Source: Lachnospiraceae bacterium (GTDB taxonomy: Bacteria; Bacillota; Clostridia; Lachnospirales; Lachnospiraceae). From it: a stretch of DNA of 64,000 nucleotides. Both the position numbers and the translations under genes were made by a program. Shown here piece after piece: positions 25,626 through 33,782 of this stretch; position 1 is the first letter of the stretch, and each line of letters starts with the position of its first letter. The stretch lies in the NCBI GenBank assembly GCA_014239155.1, contig JAAZZQ010000048.1, positions 1 through 64,000 of the forward strand, given 5' to 3'. The notes under the pieces are model-generated. The model was not told where the DNA came from and ran no database searches. It saw nothing but the letters and a program-made list of their open reading frames with translations.

Positions 25626-26176
25626 AGATAAAAGCCAAAATAAAGGACATTGGGCGCACGCTGGCAGGAAGTTACACCCTCATGCTTGAAAGCCCTCAAA
25701 TCGCCGCAGACGAAGCCACAGGGCTATCGCAGGAAGAATGGCTTGACGTGGAGATTAAGAAGCACAGGAAGAAGCGGAGTCTTGATGCAAACAGTTATTA
25801 CTGGGTGTGCCTAACAAAATTGGCTGAATCTCTAAATATGAGTAAGCCCTATATGCACAATTATCTTTTGCGACGGTATGGGCAAATTGAGATGATAGGT
25901 GGACAGGCAGTGTATATTGTTATTCCAGACACGGAAGAGGCGCAAAAAGAAGTGGACGAAGCAGAGTTATATCACTTAAAACCTACATCACAGGTGAAAG
26001 AAGGGAAGGGCGGCGCGATGTACCGTACTTATATGATGCTGAAAGGTTCCAGCGCATACGACACAAAAGAAATGTCGTTGCTGATAAACGGTCTTGTAGA
26101 CGAATGCAAGGTGGCAGGGATTGAGACTCTTTCTCCCAAAGAACTGGAAAGAATGATGTCGGCTTACAAGCAGTAA
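25622..26176 (+). CDS. NinB-like recombination protein
   Basis: The segment KKHRKKRSLDANSYYWVCLTKLAE resembles the NinB (RSLxxN) motif of phage recombination proteins that act with annealing proteins and Holliday resolvases. It is 184 residues, overlaps ERF by 4 nt and lies upstream of RusA, as expected. Annotation rests on the motif and context. Confidence 0.6.
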   Translation: MKIKAKIKDIGRTLAGSYTLMLESPQIAADEATGLSQEEWLDVEIKKHRKKRSLDANSYYWVCLTKLAESLNMSKPYMHNYLLRRYGQIEMIGGQAVYIVIPDTEEAQKEVDEAELYHLKPTSQVKEGKGGAMYRTYMMLKGSSAYDTKEMSLLINGLVDECKVAGIETLSPKELERMMSAYKQ

Positions 26177-26225
26177 TTTGGTAACTATTAACACTTGTTC
26201 ATAGCTATATATCACAAATAAAATA

Positions 26226-26247
26226 GGCGGCGCTGGTCCGCGCCGCC
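26226..26247 (+). repeat. GC-rich 8-bp hairpin in the early operon leader
   Basis: GGCGGCGC pairs perfectly with GCGCCGCC over TGGTCC, directly before the ribosome site of the next gene. It has no T run. It may protect or regulate the downstream mRNA. Confidence 0.5.
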
Positions 26248-26262
26248 GGAAAGGAAGATTAC

Positions 26263-26514
26263 ATGGAAGATGATTACATGGGAGATATAGAAGCTTTGGA
26301 GTTCATAAATAAATTTCTTTATCACGGAAATCTTACATTTGCACTAGCTGTAGCGAAAAAGGCGCTTGAAAAGCAAATACCTAAAAAACCAATTGCACAT
26401 AAAGAGACAAACCGTGCTGAGTGCCCTATATGCGGCGCAACTGTAAGGGGAATAAAAAAACCTTTTGGTAATTGGTGTAGTAAATGCGGACAGGCTTTAG
26501 ATTGGAGCGAGTGA
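26263..26514 (+). CDS. Small zinc-ribbon protein (83 aa)
   Basis: The C-terminal half has two zinc knuckles, CPICGATV and WCSKCGQALDW, a treble that recurs in several small proteins of this prophage (31145, 31714 and a broken copy at 29064). The N-terminal half is helical. AAGGAAGATTAC precedes the ATG. Function unknown; nucleic-acid binding is plausible. Confidence 0.65.
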   Translation: MEDDYMGDIEALEFINKFLYHGNLTFALAVAKKALEKQIPKKPIAHKETNRAECPICGATVRGIKKPFGNWCSKCGQALDWSE

Positions 26515-26515
26515 T

Positions 26516-26893
26516 ATGGAATATTTACTGGTAATCCCCGGTACACTCAATAACCTTAACGATTATATAGACGCAGAACGCTCAAACCGCTACCAAGGGG
26601 CGAAGATGAAAGCAGACAATGAAAAATATGTTGTCGTGGCAATTAGGCAGTGTTTGAAGGGTGTTAGAATTGAGAAGCCGGTTGAGATGAACTATACATG
26701 GTATGAGCCGAATAAACGTCGGGATAAGGACAATGTTTCAAGCTTCGGGCGCAAGGTCATACAAGACGCACTTGTAAACGCTGCGGTATTAAAAGGTGAC
26801 GGCTGGAAGTATATTGTTGGATTTTCTGACAGGTTTGAAGTTGACTGTAAGAAACCACGGATTGAAGTTTTAATAAGGGAGGTGGAATCTTGA
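26516..26893 (+). CDS. RusA-family Holliday junction resolvase
   Basis: Cuts four-way DNA junctions in phage recombination. The family core RRDKDNVSSFGRKVIQDALV carries the catalytic acidic residues and Lys; GFSDRFEVDCKKPRIEVLI is the C-terminal strand pair. It has 125 residues, the usual size. It begins 1 nt after the previous stop. Confidence 0.88.
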   Translation: MEYLLVIPGTLNNLNDYIDAERSNRYQGAKMKADNEKYVVVAIRQCLKGVRIEKPVEMNYTWYEPNKRRDKDNVSSFGRKVIQDALVNAAVLKGDGWKYIVGFSDRFEVDCKKPRIEVLIREVES

Positions 26894-26917
26894 AATTATG
26901 GATGGGAGGTGTCAGAA

Positions 26918-27694
26918 GTGCCGAATCGGATAATTAAAGAATCTATCTGCCGGAGCGATTCCATAGATTCCCTTTCATGGTTCGAGGAGGTTTTATTTTA
27001 TCGATTGATTGTGGTGTGTGATGATTACGGACGATTTGATGGCAGGCCGGCCGTAGTGAAAGGAAGCTGTTTTCCTCTTAAAGATGATATTACTAAAAAA
27101 CAGATTGCTGACGCTCTCAATAAGCTATCGACTGTAGGTTTGGTTCGAGGATATGAAGTCCGTGGAAAATCGTTCCTGCAACTGACTGCATGGGAGAAAC
27201 ATCAGCAAATACGAGCAAAAAACAGCAAATATCCCGCACCTGATGAAACTTGCAATCAATTGATATCAGATGATTGCAATAGTCTCCGTAATCGAGAATC
27301 GAAATACGAGAATCGAGAATCGTATTCGAGAAACGAAAACGCGGGCGCGCGCGCGAAAGCCTGTGTTGAGCGCTTTGATTTTTTTTGGTGCTACTATCCG
27401 CTTGACAAAAATCGCTATTTGGCAGAACAGGCTTATATTAGCGTGATTTCTGATGATATCTATACAGAGGACGACTTAGTGGAGTCTGCTAAAAATTACG
27501 CAGAATACTGCAAAATTACTAAAACTGATAAAATTTATCATGCGGATAATTTTTTGAAAAAGTGTGTGTTTGAGGATTATTTGCCAGGGAAATACAAGAA
27601 GCCTGCACACCAAATGACAAAGAATAATTTTAGTAATTTTGAACAGCAGAACTATGATATTGAGCAGTTGGAAAAAAAACTGCTTAGCAATTAG
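26918..27694 (+). CDS. Phage replication protein (replisome-organiser-like)
   Basis: The N-terminal 100 residues (PNRIIKESICRSDSIDSLS, FYRLIVVCDDYGRFDGRP) match the winged-helix start typical of phage replication initiators in Clostridia and lactococcal phages. A linker with repeated CGAGAATC sequence at the DNA level follows, then a DnaD-like helical part (AEQAYISVISDDIYTEDDLVE). GTG at 26918 is chosen because GGGAGG lies 8 nt upstream and the family starts MPNRII. No helicase loader gene is obvious nearby. Confidence 0.72.
   Translation: MPNRIIKESICRSDSIDSLSWFEEVLFYRLIVVCDDYGRFDGRPAVVKGSCFPLKDDITKKQIADALNKLSTVGLVRGYEVRGKSFLQLTAWEKHQQIRAKNSKYPAPDETCNQLISDDCNSLRNRESKYENRESYSRNENAGARAKACVERFDFFWCYYPLDKNRYLAEQAYISVISDDIYTEDDLVESAKNYAEYCKITKTDKIYHADNFLKKCVFEDYLPGKYKKPAHQMTKNNFSNFEQQNYDIEQLEKKLLSN
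27293..27334 (+). repeat. Iteron-like CGAGAATC repeats, candidate phage origin
   Basis: CGAGAATC occurs at 27293, 27307 and 27314, plus CGAGAAAC at 27327, followed by a GCGCGCGCGC run, all inside the linker of the replication gene. In related phages the origin lies inside this gene. Confidence 0.5.
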
Positions 27695-27703
27695 GAGGAA
27701 ATT

Positions 27704-28003
27704 ATGGCATTTCAGAAGGAGCGAATGAGTAGTTATGTGGATCGTGGAAATAAGCTGATTGCTGATGGAAAGATGAAGCTAGTTGAAAAAGGTTTGCAGC
27801 ACTATTCCGAAAAGATTATCAGTGCCATATCTCCATATGCAAAGGCGGACGCAGGACTGATTGTATTGGTTCTGCGCCACCTGGCAGATGAGGTGGAGAG
27901 AGGCAATCCGGGAGCGAAAGAATTATATGAGGGCATGAAGAAATGTATTAATGCACCTTCCCTCACGGAGATTGAAAAGGTTAAAAAGGCAAATAGAAGG
28001 TAA
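27704..28003 (+). CDS. Hypothetical protein (99 aa)
   Basis: Helical protein beginning MAFQKERMSSYVDRGNKLI, preceded by TTAGGAGGAAATT. It follows the replication protein by 9 nt and may assist it. No family recognised. Confidence 0.6.
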   Translation: MAFQKERMSSYVDRGNKLIADGKMKLVEKGLQHYSEKIISAISPYAKADAGLIVLVLRHLADEVERGNPGAKELYEGMKKCINAPSLTEIEKVKKANRR

Positions 28004-28249
28004 TAAACTTGTAACTCAAAGTTGTGCAAGGTTGTATTTTGGGATTATGAAAAAAATGAATGAGGCATATTCAGAAATGTTTGATGGAAAGGAATAACGA
28101 ATCCCGGCAAACCGGGTTTGTGCCGAGTGATTGAGGTGTGGTACAGGAAAATATAACACCGTGGCTATAAGGCAGTAAGCGGAAACTCTTATTGTCGTAT
28201 AAGAGCAAACGAATGTATATCCACGATACGGTATTTGTAGCGTGGTGTT
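28004..28249 (+). ncRNA. Structured leader upstream of the PAPS-reductase-like gene
   Basis: Contains a 16-codon frame (MKKMNEAYSEMFDGKE, about 28047-28097) and then consecutive hairpins: CCCGG/CCGGG, GGTGT/ACACC, CTCTTAT/ATAAGAG and CCACG/CGTGG. The downstream gene starts with GTG and no clear ribosome site, so structure may control its translation. I do not recognise a riboswitch class. Confidence 0.4.
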
Positions 28250-29026
28250 GTGAAATTTATTGCAAGTTGCAGTTATGGGAAGGATAGCCTTAAAACGATA
28301 GATGTTGTTTTAAATGTTTTGAAACTTCCACTCGATGAAATTGTAACGGTTGATGTTATGTTTAACAATACAATTTCTGCCTATTATCCTGAAGTTGAGG
28401 AATTTAGACAGAAAGCAGACGAAATTATAAAGAACAGATATGGATTTGAGATAAAGCATTTAAGGGCAGATTTGACCTACGAAAACAGATTTTATCAAGT
28501 CCGCGGAGAAAGGGCAAAGAAAGAGAACAGAGGAAAGATATACGGATTTCCTATTGTGCGTGGGGCATGGTGCAACAGCGACTTAAAAATGTCTGCCATT
28601 GAGAAGTACAAAACACAGTTAGGAGAAAGTTTCTGGTATATCGGATATGCGACAGATGAAAAGAAAACCGAACGGCAGGAGAAAATCATAAATTGCACAA
28701 ACTTAAACATGTATCCTCTTGTAAAAGCAGGATTGACAGAAAAAGATTGTTATGAGTGGTGCAAGAAGAATGATTTATTAAGTCCAATCTATGAGAGTTT
28801 TTCGAGAGATGGTTGCTGGTTTTGCCATTATCAAACACTTAATCAGTTGAGGGATTTGAGGAAAAACCACCCTGACAAATGGGAAGTCATGCTTCGTCTT
28901 GACAGGGATAGTCCCAAAACTTTTCGTCCAGATGGAACAACGATACATGACCTTGAAGCAAGGTTTGCGTCTGAGGATAGCCAGATGACGTTGGAGGACT
29001 TTATAAAGATTGGAGGCGAAGAATGA
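28250..29026 (+). CDS. PAPS-reductase-family PP-loop protein
   Basis: A 258-residue member of the phosphoadenosine phosphosulfate reductase / PP-loop ATPase superfamily found in many phages. The PP-loop is SCSYGKDSLKT at residues 6-16. YATDEKKTERQEKI and the C-terminal GCWFCHYQTLNQL (a CxxC pair) are also seen. Phage members may sulfur-modify or otherwise edit nucleic acids, or help sulfur assimilation; which applies is unknown. GTG start, weakly supported. Confidence 0.75.
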   Translation: MKFIASCSYGKDSLKTIDVVLNVLKLPLDEIVTVDVMFNNTISAYYPEVEEFRQKADEIIKNRYGFEIKHLRADLTYENRFYQVRGERAKKENRGKIYGFPIVRGAWCNSDLKMSAIEKYKTQLGESFWYIGYATDEKKTERQEKIINCTNLNMYPLVKAGLTEKDCYEWCKKNDLLSPIYESFSRDGCWFCHYQTLNQLRDLRKNHPDKWEVMLRLDRDSPKTFRPDGTTIHDLEARFASEDSQMTLEDFIKIGGEE

Positions 29027-29063
29027 AAAGTATGAGAAGTTGTAAAGGTAAGTATTGGTCAAG

Positions 29064-29188
29064 ATGGAAAGAGGTAAGAAAATATCTTATAGTTACGCTT
29101 GCCCTAATTGCGGAAAAGTGTTGCAAAACTGAATGGAGAATACTGGTCAAAGTGCGGGCAGATTATTGATTGGAGAGATACTCCATAA
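29064..29188 (+). pseudogene. Zinc-ribbon mini-gene broken by a frameshift
   Basis: The first frame reads MERGKKISYSYACPNCGKVLQN and stops at 29130. Read from GGAGAA just after, another frame continues EYWSKCGQIIDWRDTP to 29188. Together they would give one CPNCG...SKCGQ..DW zinc ribbon like the gene at 26263. A small insertion or deletion near TGAAT is the likely break. Confidence 0.55.
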
Positions 29189-29249
29189 CCTACCAAGTAT
29201 TACACGAAGAAACTTACTATATGGTAGAAAGAGAAAAGTTAAAGTAAAA

Positions 29250-29363
29250 ATGTCCTGCACAGCTTATGTGATTGTTGATGAAGATGTGCAAGGCAATATG
29301 GAGATAGAGGACGTTGAGAGCATAGAAGATATTGACGATTTTGAGGTCATTCAGGCGGATTAA
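29250..29363 (+). CDS. Small acidic protein (37 aa)
   Basis: Starts MSCTAYVIVDEDVQGNMEIE and is strongly acidic. The ribosome site is weak. A short conserved-looking phage protein; function unknown. Confidence 0.4.
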   Translation: MSCTAYVIVDEDVQGNMEIEDVESIEDIDDFEVIQAD

Positions 29364-29392
29364 TCGTTGGGGTTGTGGAGGGAAAGGGAAAT

Positions 29393-29890
29393 ATGGAGAG
29401 ATTGACTGAAAGATTGACGGATAAATCATATTGTATTTCTGATATTCGGGCAATACAGAAAGAAACATTTTATGAGGATATGGAATGCAGGCGTGGCTTT
29501 GACTTGTATACAGGAAAAGCCATTGACAAGCTGGCAGAATACGAGGACTTAGAGGAACAAAACAAACTGTTGAAACTTCCTTGTGCAGAAGTATACAAAA
29601 GCAGTGGAGATTATGTGTTTTATATCTTTGAAGATGAAATTGTTGAATGTATAAATTGTGGTGTTCAGATAGAAGCAGATGGGAATATGGTATTTACGTT
29701 GGCTGCTAATGAGAAAGTATTTCCATACAGAGAACCCGATTCCGAGCATGATTTGAGTCCCGAAGATTGGTGTAAGGAAACTATTACATTGTCAGTTTGT
29801 GAATGGGGTAAAACCGTTTTCCTCACCAGAGAAGAAGCCGAAGCCGCATTGAAAGAATTGGAGAGGGGTAAGGGAAATGAGACTGATTGA
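29393..29890 (+). CDS. Hypothetical accessory phage protein (165 aa)
   Basis: Begins MERLTERLTDKSYCIS and contains AIDKLAEYEDLEEQNKLLKLP, a helical module common in small phage proteins (also at 33383). The middle is rich in aromatic and acidic residues. GGAGGGAAAGGGAAAT precedes the ATG; an in-frame ATG six codons earlier is less likely. Confidence 0.6.
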   Translation: MERLTERLTDKSYCISDIRAIQKETFYEDMECRRGFDLYTGKAIDKLAEYEDLEEQNKLLKLPCAEVYKSSGDYVFYIFEDEIVECINCGVQIEADGNMVFTLAANEKVFPYREPDSEHDLSPEDWCKETITLSVCEWGKTVFLTREEAEAALKELERGKGNETD

Positions 29891-30158
29891 TGCAGATGAA
29901 TTGATTAAGATTTTAGAAGAATATGCTAATGACAAAGACAGTCAGGCAATATATGGGGAAGAAAGATTAAGACTTATTTTGGGAGACTGCAAAATTGAAA
30001 TAGAAAAATTTCCTACCGCCTATGACGTGGATAAGGTTGTGGAGCATATAGAATCATCAAGCACAGACAAAGATGGGATTGTATGCTATGTGGATGAAAA
30101 GCCGGTTATAACAAAAGAAGTGGCAATAAAGATTATAAAATCCGGCGGCATTGAATGA
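29877..30158 (+). CDS. Hypothetical phage protein (93 aa)
   Basis: Starts MRLIDADELIKILEEYA and contains FPTAYDVDKVVEHIE, a pattern frequent in Firmicutes prophages. It overlaps the preceding gene by 14 nt. Function unknown. Confidence 0.6.
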   Translation: MRLIDADELIKILEEYANDKDSQAIYGEERLRLILGDCKIEIEKFPTAYDVDKVVEHIESSSTDKDGIVCYVDEKPVITKEVAIKIIKSGGIE

Positions 30159-30186
30159 AATCGGTGAGTACATGGGCGGTGGTTGA

Positions 30187-30366
30187 ATGAATAAAAGAAT
30201 TGCTAAAAAACTGAAAAATCGTTGTTGGTTTAATTCATATCGTAAATTTAAACAGAAAATGGAGGAGTTTGACAAGGATTATGAAGAATATCTTGAATCA
30301 TTAAAAAGACCAAAGACCGAGGAAGAAAAGTATTGGGATAAATTTTGGGAGGATTTGATTGGTTGA
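30187..30366 (+). CDS. Small basic-acidic helical protein (59 aa)
   Basis: MNKRIAKKLKNRCWFNSYRK followed by an acidic helix. It starts 28 nt after the previous stop; the next ATG overlaps its stop (TGAATGG) and opens a 17-codon frame into the following gene. Function unknown. Confidence 0.45.
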   Translation: MNKRIAKKLKNRCWFNSYRKFKQKMEEFDKDYEEYLESLKRPKTEEEKYWDKFWEDLIG

Positions 30367-30407
30367 ATGGATAAGCTAACTCCAAAGCAGAAAGCAAAGG
30401 TGAGGAT

Positions 30408-30623
30408 ATGCCAAGAGTAGAAACGAGATATTATTGTGATGTATGTGGAAAATATTACATGAAAAAGGAATCGGCAGTCGAGTGCGAGAAATCACATTTG
30501 ATTCCCGAAAGCGTAAATGGCGCTGATTATGCAAAGGATGATAGAAAGAATCAGTATCCAGATTCCGTATTAGTACATTTTAAGGGCGGGAAATCTGCAA
30601 GGTATTACAGAATGCAAAGATGA
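30408..30623 (+). CDS. Small zinc-finger-like protein (71 aa)
   Basis: YYCDVCGKYYMKKESAVECE with a later His (KSHLIPE) forms a C2-CH zinc site. GGTGAGGAT precedes the ATG. Probably nucleic-acid or protein binding; unnamed family. Confidence 0.6.
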   Translation: MPRVETRYYCDVCGKYYMKKESAVECEKSHLIPESVNGADYAKDDRKNQYPDSVLVHFKGGKSARYYRMQR

Positions 30624-30645
30624 TAAGTGATTGAGGTGAGAGAAA

Positions 30646-31167
30646 GTGGCTGCCAGGCTGACAGATAAACAGAAAAAAGAAATAATTGCTGATTATGTGG
30701 AGTGTGGCAGCTATAACGCTACTGCAAAAAAGAATGGTGTTTCTGTAAATACCGTAAAAAAGATTGTAAATGAAAATGCAAACATTGCACAAAAATGCAA
30801 ACAAAAAAGAGAACAGAACACCGCTGAAATTTTGGACTATATGGAATCCAGAAAAGAGAAGGCGAAAGATGTTTTAGATGCTTACATGGAAGCCTTGAAA
30901 AAGCCAGAGAAAATAGAAGCAGCGAAGCTGTCAGAGATTGCTACTGCAATGGGGATTGTGATAGATAAGTTCATCAACAATCCAATGAAGCACCAGTTGG
31001 ATAAGCAGAAGCTTGAAATCGAACTCCTGAAGCTGGAAAGCCAGGTCAAGGACAGCCAGCCGGAGGAAGAAGCAGAGGATAATTTCATGGACGCTCTGAA
31101 TGGAACGGCGGCGGAAGTGTGGGAGGAAGGTGAGGTAGAGGAAGATGGAGATTATGGAAGCGATTGA
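30646..31167 (+). CDS. HTH phage protein, terminase-small-subunit-like
   Basis: The N-terminus (ARLTDKQKKEIIADYVECGS, then SYNATAKKNGVSVNTVKKIV) is a homeodomain-like HTH seen in phage small terminases and related regulators. The C-terminal half is a coiled coil ending in an acidic tail. GTG start with GAGGTGAGAGAAA upstream. A separate small terminase lies at 36312 beside the large subunit, so this one may be a relic or a regulator. Confidence 0.55.
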   Translation: MAARLTDKQKKEIIADYVECGSYNATAKKNGVSVNTVKKIVNENANIAQKCKQKREQNTAEILDYMESRKEKAKDVLDAYMEALKKPEKIEAAKLSEIATAMGIVIDKFINNPMKHQLDKQKLEIELLKLESQVKDSQPEEEAEDNFMDALNGTAAEVWEEGEVEEDGDYGSD

Positions 31168-31471
31168 AGCATTAAAGAATAACAATGAACTATGTCGTGA
31201 CGGCAGCGAGGGTGAATGTCTATATTGCGAAGATGATAAATGCTATTGCGCAGTTGCATTGGTAGTTTCTGCATTAGAGGAATATATTGCAATCGGCACA
31301 GTCGAGGAATGCCGGGAGGCAAGGGAAAGGCAGAGGGGGAAGAAACCTGTGTATCGTTCTATTTTTACAGATGGCACAAGACTTCTTGGTTGTCCTGTAT
31401 GCTTTTCAAGGATTGATGGAGGTGCGTTTTATTGTAATGGTTGCGGTCAAAAATTGGATTGGTCTGAATAG
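31145..31471 (+). CDS. Zinc-ribbon protein (108 aa)
   Basis: Two Cys groups: CLYCEDDKCYC in the first third and CPVCFSRI...YCNGCGQKLDWSE at the end, the latter shared with 26263. It overlaps the preceding gene by 23 nt. Function unknown. Confidence 0.6.
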   Translation: MEIMEAIEALKNNNELCRDGSEGECLYCEDDKCYCAVALVVSALEEYIAIGTVEECREARERQRGKKPVYRSIFTDGTRLLGCPVCFSRIDGGAFYCNGCGQKLDWSE

Positions 31472-31502
31472 GTGTGGTTGTTTGGAGAGAAAGGATAGGG
31501 AA

Positions 31503-31709
31503 ATGAAAGTAGCAGAGCTAATAAGGCAATTAGAGCCGTACAGAGATTTTGACATAGAAGCACGAGTGCATTTAGAAGTCATGAAGGAGGAATTGCAGAA
31601 AAGGACATACAAATTTCCTCATGATACATACAATGCTGAATTAAGCGTTGATGATATAGGGCATTCTGACAAAGTTGTGCTGATTGGTGTGGAGATTATG
31701 GAGGATTGA
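31503..31709 (+). CDS. Small hypothetical protein (68 aa)
   Basis: MKVAELIRQLEPYRDFDIEA then DKVVLIGVEIME. GAGAGAAAGGATAGGGAA before the ATG. Such short phage proteins occur in many prophages; function unknown. Confidence 0.55.
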   Translation: MKVAELIRQLEPYRDFDIEARVHLEVMKEELQKRTYKFPHDTYNAELSVDDIGHSDKVVLIGVEIMED

Positions 31710-31713
31710 TAGA

Positions 31714-32322
31714 ATGAGTATTAGCGAACAGATAAAGGAATTGAGGAAATTAGCAAATTCAAAAGAATTTGAGCCACATGAACCAGTTACATATGGATTC
31801 TATGCAAGAATAAAATCTAAATTATTTAAAGCCGCCAACACCATAGAAGCCTTATCTGCAAAGCTGGCGGCGGCAACTCCTAAAAGACCATTAGAATATG
31901 AGGAACATGAAGATTATGATGAAGGAATCTGCCCTATTTGCGGAGAGCCAGTTTGTCATGTATATGCTTATTGTCCTGGATGTGGTCAACATCTGAAATG
32001 GGGAAGTGGTACAGAAAAATCAGAAGTAGTAAATATAGAGCAGTCAGTAGAGGATTGCAGCGGGTGGATATACTGCGGTGATGGGAAGAATTTGCCAGAA
32101 GAATATGACAGTATGTTTGCGAAGTTAAAAGGTACCGAAAAGTGGGATAGCGCAATGTTTGAGAAAATTTCAGATGATGTGAACGTCCCAGTGGAATTTG
32201 AGAACGGGGAAAGAAAAACAAAAACGCTGCATACTGTTGACGGAAAATGGAATGGTGGGCAAAGAGGGGTAAAATTTAAGGTTATTGCATGGCAACCATT
32301 ACCTGAACCCTATCGCCAATAA
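31714..32322 (+). CDS. Zinc-ribbon plus DUF551 protein
   Basis: Residues 70-95 hold CPICGEPV...YCPGCGQHLKW, the same ribbon as in 26263 and 31145. The last 90 residues (DGKNLPEEYDS ... VIAWQPLPEPYRQ) are a DUF551 domain, common in phages. ATG at 31714 follows GGAGGATTGATAGA. A modular protein built from pieces found elsewhere in the prophage; function unknown. Confidence 0.65.
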   Translation: MSISEQIKELRKLANSKEFEPHEPVTYGFYARIKSKLFKAANTIEALSAKLAAATPKRPLEYEEHEDYDEGICPICGEPVCHVYAYCPGCGQHLKWGSGTEKSEVVNIEQSVEDCSGWIYCGDGKNLPEEYDSMFAKLKGTEKWDSAMFEKISDDVNVPVEFENGERKTKTLHTVDGKWNGGQRGVKFKVIAWQPLPEPYRQ

Positions 32323-32394
32323 CCGCAAAGAAGTTGATAATTGTATTACAGGAATTTGTAACTATCGTCATACATAGTAAGGAGAAAGTGACAT

Positions 32395-33327
32395 ATGAAA
32401 GCATTAACAATATGGCAACCATGGGCAGGAGCTGTGGCGGCAGGTATAAAGAAGAATGAGACAAGAAGCTGGTCCACGAAATACAGGGGACAGATTGCGA
32501 TTCATTCTGCCATGAAGGCAATACAGCATACATGGAGCAACCTCTACATGAGCGACGAAGCACGAGAAGTGATTATTAGACGAATGAAACTGCCAGAGAC
32601 AATTGATGGTCCTGTAACCTTTCCTATGGGTTATGTACTTGCTACCGCCGATCTTGTGGATTGTATTCAGATAACATCAGAATATATTACTACATTGACA
32701 GAGGACGAACTAGCTCTTGGTGACTACACGCTGGGGCGGTATGCATGGAAGCTGGAAAATGTCAAGATGCTGCCAAAACCAATACCAGCAAAAGGCAGGC
32801 AGGGATTTTGGAACTGGGAACCTGATAAGAAGTTGAATAAGGATTTAGGTGAAAATATGGAGAATGAAGAATTAAAGGCTTTAGAGACAGTAAGGGATGA
32901 AATTGCTAAAATTAAGGCTAAGTATCAAAAGAAAGCTGAAAAAGAACGTGAAAAAGTAAATGATGTCTTTGTAACTGTATGCGGGGAAAAATGCTATACA
33001 GAAGCCGAGATAAATGATTGGTATGGAACGGATTACATTACAGCCAGCCAGGCAGATAGATACATCGAAAAACTTAATAAGAAGAAATCAGCAGCAGGGC
33101 AAAAAGGCACTCTAACAAAGAGTGAAAGGATATATCGGGTATTTGCAAATATAAGTAACAATCTGACAGCAGAGATACAAGATATAAAAATAAAACAGGA
33201 GCAGGAACAAAAAAAGCAGGAGCGATGGGAAATTGCACAGGCACAGGGATGCTCATATAAAGAGTTTCTTGAGATTGAGGAAGTGAGCAGACAATCAGAA
33301 GAATATGAGAGGCTAATGGGCATATAA
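32395..33327 (+). CDS. ASCH-domain protein with coiled-coil extension
   Basis: Residues 1-145 form an ASCH domain: ALTIWQPWAGAVAAGIKKNE, TRSWSTKYRGQIAIHSA and GFWNWEPD at the end. ASCH domains bind RNA or nucleotides. Residues 150-310 are charged and largely coiled coil (IAKIKAKYQKKAEKEREK, IKIKQEQEQKKQERWE), unusual for an ASCH protein. An internal ATG at 32856 could start the C-terminal part alone. Role unknown. Confidence 0.72.
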   Translation: MKALTIWQPWAGAVAAGIKKNETRSWSTKYRGQIAIHSAMKAIQHTWSNLYMSDEAREVIIRRMKLPETIDGPVTFPMGYVLATADLVDCIQITSEYITTLTEDELALGDYTLGRYAWKLENVKMLPKPIPAKGRQGFWNWEPDKKLNKDLGENMENEELKALETVRDEIAKIKAKYQKKAEKEREKVNDVFVTVCGEKCYTEAEINDWYGTDYITASQADRYIEKLNKKKSAAGQKGTLTKSERIYRVFANISNNLTAEIQDIKIKQEQEQKKQERWEIAQAQGCSYKEFLEIEEVSRQSEEYERLMGI

Positions 33328-33382
33328 GTTTATGTAAATAAGGATTTAATCAACTAAACTGAAATTTAATGGAGGAAGTAAT

Positions 33383-33658
33383 ATGGACAGACTTACAGCA
33401 AAGAATAGTCAAGGCTACTGGTCACTGAAGGGGGTACAATGGAACTCTTTGTGCGAGGGTCAAGTAATCACGAAGGATATTCAGCAACGCTTAACAGGAG
33501 CTTTGTGCAAACTAAAGGATTATGAAGATATCGGATATAGTCCAGAGAATGTAGAACATATCCGATATGTATTGGAAGATGCGGCGAAAGAACTTGAAAG
33601 AATCCAGGGACCAACAGAGCTAACAAAAGAAATTTGGCACTATTTAAAGGATTTCTGA
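33383..33658 (+). CDS. Hypothetical phage protein (91 aa)
   Basis: MDRLTAKNSQGYWSLKGVQW with LCKLKDYEDIGYSPENVEHI, related in its middle to the gene at 29393. GGAGGAAGTAAT precedes the ATG. Function unknown. Confidence 0.55.
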   Translation: MDRLTAKNSQGYWSLKGVQWNSLCEGQVITKDIQQRLTGALCKLKDYEDIGYSPENVEHIRYVLEDAAKELERIQGPTELTKEIWHYLKDF

Positions 33659-33708
33659 AATATAAAGAGGAATTGATTGGAAAAAAGATAATAAAAAAGC
33701 CGCCTCAA

Positions 33709-33760
33709 TTTTCTTATGAGACAGCCCTTTGTCATATGAGCATTATAGCTCATAAGAAAA
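33709..33760. repeat. 12-bp inverted repeat before the late regulator
   Basis: TTTTCTTATGAG (33709-33720) and CTCATAAGAAAA (33749-33760) are perfectly inverted, 22 nt before the ArpU-like gene. Could be a terminator of the early operon or an operator. Confidence 0.5.
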
Positions 33761-33782
33761 GATAAGTCAAGGGGGCGACAGT

